IMG/VR virus record: IMGVR_UViG_3300025122_000013
Coordinates: 1 to 64,000 of that record
From: a virus
Reading direction: 5' to 3' (one strand)
Length of the DNA stretch: 64,000 nt
Shown: in pieces, positions 60,070-64,000 of the stretch
Layout of the letters: every line of letters starts with the position of its first letter
Numbering within the stretch: position 1 is the first letter of the stretch
Notes under the pieces: model-generated
The model's input: only the letters and a program-made list of their open reading frames with translations
Told to the model about the DNA's origin: nothing
Databases searched by the model: none
Position numbers and translations under genes: made by a program

Positions 60070-62811
60070 TTATCCCCTGTATCCTAGAGCTTCAGTCTCT
60101 TTTTCTTGAATTATTGTTCCCAGTTTTGTAGTGGGTCCAATATCACCATCATAAAACACAGGCTGAATAAGATATTCTATTTTTCCAATAAATTTTTTAT
60201 TGGATGAATCAATAAATCTATACCCATCCTGAACTGATTCTCCAAATGATGTTCCTGCACAATATATTCTTTCATTCTTTTTTGCTTTTATGATAAAATA
60301 GTCAACTAGCCCATAGCTTGAAGAACCTGTTTTTCTAATAGACCACTTTATAAGATTTGATCCGCTACCAGTTCTTGAAATTCCTATTGGAGAAATTTCT
60401 ATTTCTCCTATGCCAGTATTCACCTTAAAATCAACAAAATCTCCGGTAATATTAACACCAAGAAGAGAAGATCTATGATTTTCCTGTAGTGCTAAACCCG
60501 TGCTTAGTGTTCCAGTTCCAAGTGAAATAGAGGAATATGACTTGTCTAGTGACATAACAGATAGTGAAGCCGCAGCGTTTTCTCCGCCAGAAGCTATATC
60601 TTGATTTAATGCAACTGTAGACTTTATTGATGCCAATGCCATTGGATCTCTTAAAAGTGCTGTTGAAGCTATAACGGGTTCTGATTGTGCAGCACCATAT
60701 GTAAGCTCATTTATAGCATCTTCAGGTGACACTAGAGCTGACATAACTCTATATGAGTATTTTCTTCCCAATTTTGGAGGAGATATGTTTGTTCCGTCAT
60801 CGTTTATTGTTCCTCCGGCGAAAACACCCATATACTCCATTTCACCTGATATCAAATCATCTCTATACACAGTATACGATATCAAATTTTGAAAATCAGA
60901 AGATATAGATTCAAGACCTTTATCATAATATCCCTGTAGCCCTGCGTCGTTTAAAAGGGCTACTAGCTTATCTGCATCTGTCTCTTTTATTTTTCCTTCT
61001 ACATCAAAGGATACAGATCCAACATTTTCATGTGATCTTGATGAGTTTTGAGACGCCTTATCAGAAAATGATATATTTGAAACTAATATTTCAACAATAC
61101 CTTGCGGCTCTATAAAATTATGAATTCTGGATACTGATGAGATCATATTTATTCCACTCTGCGTTACCAGTCCTACAGTATATTGATAAATCCTTCCCTC
61201 CATGACATTTCTATCTACTACCGTGTAGTTCTTAATTAGTGATCCCACACCTGCATATCTTGACAGCTTATCTCCTCCTTCATTTTCATCTCTCGTAATA
61301 GTTTTTGTAACAACCTCATACGTTCGTTGATGACATGTAAGATCTTTTCTCATTATATACGCTGCAGCAAATACTCCGGGAACATCTTTTATCACTACCT
61401 CGACTCCACCCTTTATTGATCTTGTGGAAAGCGTAACATGTCGAGATATATGATTTCCTGCGACAATAGATGATGTATTGAAATTTCCGTATCTTTTTCC
61501 TGATGTTCCAATTCCTATGACTCTAAATATATAAATTGATCCATCTTCAGGATTTGTAATCGTATTATCTACTTCCTTAATCAACGATCCGGGAGATGAA
61601 AAATTAATTCCTCTAGACTGAATTTTATTACGAGAAGGTGGTGAACTGAGCACAGTTGTGACTGGAAAAGTACCAATATTATAAAATCTTGAATCTAATA
61701 ATGCATGTGTATCTCTTATGACTCTAACATATACATCCCAGCCGGTTATTCTTGGATCATTTTTTTCACTAAACCTAAAGACGGTATTATTAGAAGGAAA
61801 TTCACCCTTTTCACATGAAATTTTTGGAAATGAATCCGGAGAAAGAAAATCTGATAGCATTGCTTGATGATCTACATCAAATCTAATTGTTTGCCCTATT
61901 ATTCCTCTCTCTCCCACTATGTCTACACTCACAGAAAATGTTGAATTTTTTATATCATTTGGAATTAATTTGCATACGACTTCCATCTCCCTTATAATAG
62001 CGGGCTCATCTACCATAAAGGCTATCAAGTCGCTTGATTTAAATTCACCTACAGAATTATTAGGCGGATTTGAGATATTTTGTGAAACAGAATCTCTCAT
62101 AGCATTCATGATATTGTCTTCATGCTTAGTTCCTCTTGATATGTCTGGTGTTACAAATGTTCCAACTTCGTCTATTGGAGTTTCATCGCTTGTGGCAAAG
62201 AAAAATGTTGAAGAATCTACTCCAGCTCTTAATGCCTCAACATAGTTTTCCCTAAAGTCATTTTGACTTACTCCATCACTTTTAAACTGTATTGCTCTCT
62301 GATGAACAATAGCATCTGCATCTCTATTTTGAAGACTTCCTGCTCGAACAAGTACGGTCTTTTTTTGTGTTCCAAACATATCTTTATCTGGAATCTTTCC
62401 AAAACTATTAATCTTAAAGCTATCAATGTACTTTCTAAGATCTATAAATTCTCTATAGATTATTCCTTTTTTGTCAGAAATAGATATCTGCCTCTTGTTG
62501 TCATCTGTCTTTCTTAAAACAGCTGCTGTTACACCCAAAGGAGTTGTCTTTTTCATATCACCAAACATTGTATACTTTCTTTTTTTAGCCTTTGACCTTA
62601 GCGTAATTCTGGCCTGGACACTATTTGACTTTAATGCCTTTTTTAAATTTGCATTAAATTTAAACTTATAAACGTAGTATGTTTTGGAATATGAATTAAT
62701 TTGATCATTTACAATATTGAAGTCTTCCTCTTTTATTATATCAATCAGCTTAGCATCTTCAAATGTAGCTCTAGATAGGATTCCAATATTTCTTTTCTTT
62801 TTAACAAACAT
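60070..62811 (-). CDS. Large virion protein with fibronectin-like repeats
   Basis: The 913-residue protein shows repeated FN3-like phrases such as GSIYIFRVIGIGTSGKRYG, GRIYQYTVGLVTQSG and GRKYSYRVMSAL, spaced about 100-130 residues apart. This indicates several beta-sandwich domains in tandem. The N-terminus has a basic segment (ARITLRSKAKKRKY). It overlaps the 385-residue gene by one base. It is probably an extended structural or adhesion protein of the tail. Confidence 0.6.
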   Translation of the reverse strand: MFVKKKRNIGILSRATFEDAKLIDIIKEEDFNIVNDQINSYSKTYYVYKFKFNANLKKALKSNSVQARITLRSKAKKRKYTMFGDMKKTTPLGVTAAVLRKTDDNKRQISISDKKGIIYREFIDLRKYIDSFKINSFGKIPDKDMFGTQKKTVLVRAGSLQNRDADAIVHQRAIQFKSDGVSQNDFRENYVEALRAGVDSSTFFFATSDETPIDEVGTFVTPDISRGTKHEDNIMNAMRDSVSQNISNPPNNSVGEFKSSDLIAFMVDEPAIIREMEVVCKLIPNDIKNSTFSVSVDIVGERGIIGQTIRFDVDHQAMLSDFLSPDSFPKISCEKGEFPSNNTVFRFSEKNDPRITGWDVYVRVIRDTHALLDSRFYNIGTFPVTTVLSSPPSRNKIQSRGINFSSPGSLIKEVDNTITNPEDGSIYIFRVIGIGTSGKRYGNFNTSSIVAGNHISRHVTLSTRSIKGGVEVVIKDVPGVFAAAYIMRKDLTCHQRTYEVVTKTITRDENEGGDKLSRYAGVGSLIKNYTVVDRNVMEGRIYQYTVGLVTQSGINMISSVSRIHNFIEPQGIVEILVSNISFSDKASQNSSRSHENVGSVSFDVEGKIKETDADKLVALLNDAGLQGYYDKGLESISSDFQNLISYTVYRDDLISGEMEYMGVFAGGTINDDGTNISPPKLGRKYSYRVMSALVSPEDAINELTYGAAQSEPVIASTALLRDPMALASIKSTVALNQDIASGGENAAASLSVMSLDKSYSSISLGTGTLSTGLALQENHRSSLLGVNITGDFVDFKVNTGIGEIEISPIGISRTGSGSNLIKWSIRKTGSSSYGLVDYFIIKAKKNERIYCAGTSFGESVQDGYRFIDSSNKKFIGKIEYLIQPVFYDGDIGPTTKLGTIIQEKETEALGYRG

Positions 62812-63968
62812 TAGTCTAAAATTATCGTGAATAGGTTAACAAATGTAGGGATTCCCTGAGCATCTAAGAATATCTTTCCTGCAAAAAATATATGTTTATT
62901 AGGCCTAATATCATCGCTTATAGAAAATTCTCCATAGTCTATGACATCAAGTTTTGTAAAATTAAGCTGATTATTATTTATTTCAAATAGCTGCATAACA
63001 ATATTATTTCCAACAGAGGTCTCTGTGAAATATAGGTTAAATCTTTCTCTTGCTACCTCTAGAGTTGAAAGGTTGATGACCCCTGTTTGTTGACCAAATG
63101 CCTCTGGGAGAGGATCTCCGGCCTGGATTGCGCCGGCGCGCACTCCAGATGTCCACGGAGTTAATGTACTTGAATCGGTATCTGTAAAAGAGTCAGGATC
63201 TAGACCCTCAGATCCCTCTCCATTTAAATGAATCATAAGGTCTTCATATGTTAACTCTGTAGGCCTATTGAGCATTACATAATCGTCGGGTGGCTTTGCA
63301 AGAAGACTTCCTGTGGGCTCTGTGTATATATCAAAAGGATTTGTTACAGGCTCATTTCCTAGAGGTGGAAGAAATTTAAAATTAGGAATGTGAGTTAATC
63401 TATCATCTGTAAAAAGCGGAGATATAGAATCGATATTTGTGACCATCTCACTTGGTCCCTGAATCCACGGAAAGGTATTTATTATTGTGTATGTTGTATC
63501 ATTCTGGCTTAAAGAAAAATTTCTTTTCGTATCGTCTCCAGCAAGAGTTCCTATCATGTATAGATTCTTAAAATTATCAATAGATGATGTTAATAATCCA
63601 CTTGAAAGACTTGCAAAGTCTCCGGACCCAGAGACAAACTTAAATGAATTGACATCTGCGCTTTCTCCATCTTTCTTGAATAGTTCTCCTCCCATTAATG
63701 TCAAAGAAGGGTCTATATTGTAGCCTAAAAGCTGACCAGAATCATCTGTCTCAAATGTTATAAAATCCTGTGGCCGGCTTGTGGCCTCAAAATATATTCT
63801 ATCTGTTGCATCTGTAGATCCGCTTACTGCATCAGCCTCATAATATGTCGCTCCATCTGTTAGAGATACATACTCAATTCTTAGCCTTCCGCTTGCTATT
63901 TGAGACTTTCCCTGATCTGTTACAACAGAATCAAAAATTCTAGTCTTGCTATCAAGTATACCTGCCAT
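62811..63968 (-). CDS. Virion structural protein, first gene of the cluster in this window
   Basis: The 385-residue protein begins MAGILDSKTRIFDSVVTDQG, related in pattern to the start of the 231-residue protein at 53082-53777 (DxVxTDxG then a short helix). It is beta-rich with no known catalytic motif. The ATG is at 63968. A near-late-promoter element lies 23 nt in front. The gene to its right is outside the window. Confidence 0.6.
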   Translation of the reverse strand: MAGILDSKTRIFDSVVTDQGKSQIASGRLRIEYVSLTDGATYYEADAVSGSTDATDRIYFEATSRPQDFITFETDDSGQLLGYNIDPSLTLMGGELFKKDGESADVNSFKFVSGSGDFASLSSGLLTSSIDNFKNLYMIGTLAGDDTKRNFSLSQNDTTYTIINTFPWIQGPSEMVTNIDSISPLFTDDRLTHIPNFKFLPPLGNEPVTNPFDIYTEPTGSLLAKPPDDYVMLNRPTELTYEDLMIHLNGEGSEGLDPDSFTDTDSSTLTPWTSGVRAGAIQAGDPLPEAFGQQTGVINLSTLEVARERFNLYFTETSVGNNIVMQLFEINNNQLNFTKLDVIDYGEFSISDDIRPNKHIFFAGKIFLDAQGIPTFVNLFTIILD

Positions 63969-63990
63969 ATATCTTCCGCCTGATTATACG

Positions 63991-63998
63991 TATTTATC
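63991..63998 (-). promoter_or_regulatory. T4-late-like element at the window end
   Basis: GATAAATA on the minus strand differs by one base from the T4 late core and lies 23 nt before the ATG at 63968, almost the same distance as the element before the FtsZ-like gene. Pattern match only. Confidence 0.25.
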
Positions 63999-64000
63999 TG

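Overview
The window is one piece of the genome of a tailed, contractile-tail bacteriophage of the broad T4-like (distant myovirus) type. Every convincing gene lies on the minus strand, so transcription runs from high to low coordinates. Coding density is very high, base composition is AT-rich, and I see no tRNA, rRNA, CRISPR array, integrase or insertion sequence. The gene order and the protein motifs (gp17-, gp20-, gp21-, gp23-, gp13-, gp14-, gp15-, gp18-, gp19- and gp26-like) identify the lineage. The host cannot be read from the sequence. The phage seems strictly lytic, because no lysogeny gene is visible.

Reading in the direction of transcription: (1) 63968-49372 holds large virion proteins, with fibronectin-like and LamG-like folds, probably baseplate-peripheral or fibre components. 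(2) 49370-44424 is a recombination and replication block: a RuvC-like resolvase, a gp61-like primase, a single-chain fusion of the SbcD/gp47 nuclease with the SbcC/gp46 ATPase, and a zinc-ribbon protein. (3) 44396-33454 is the head module: small conserved protein, large terminase, portal, conserved head protein, prohead protease, small proteins, scaffold, and major capsid protein closed by a terminator. (4) 33337-32027 encodes an FtsZ/tubulin-family GTPase directly behind the capsid gene. It is followed by a terminator-bounded small virion protein and a small protein with an AT-hook-like tail. (5) 30768-20838 is the neck and tail module, with two tandem tail sheath genes and the tail tube, closed by a terminator. 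(6) 20728-9715 encodes the gp26-like protein, an overlapping chaperone-like ORF, tape measure, hub/baseplate proteins and a gp53/LysM-like protein. (7) 9679-1 holds replication and nucleotide metabolism: a minimal family A DNA polymerase, HD-domain protein, a protein of unknown function with a probable frameshift extension, ssDNA-binding protein, RecA/UvsX recombinase, FEN-type 5'-3' exonuclease, DnaB/gp41 helicase and a ribonucleotide reductase cut by the window edge.

The most unusual items are the phage FtsZ-like protein next to the capsid gene; the SbcD-SbcC fusion; an A11 tract that would join a 524-codon ORF to a 75-codon extension; a T7 tract in the overlap just upstream of the tape measure gene; the sheath duplication; and a PolA whose two most diagnostic variable positions are atypical. 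All functional calls come from reading motifs by eye. No database search was run.
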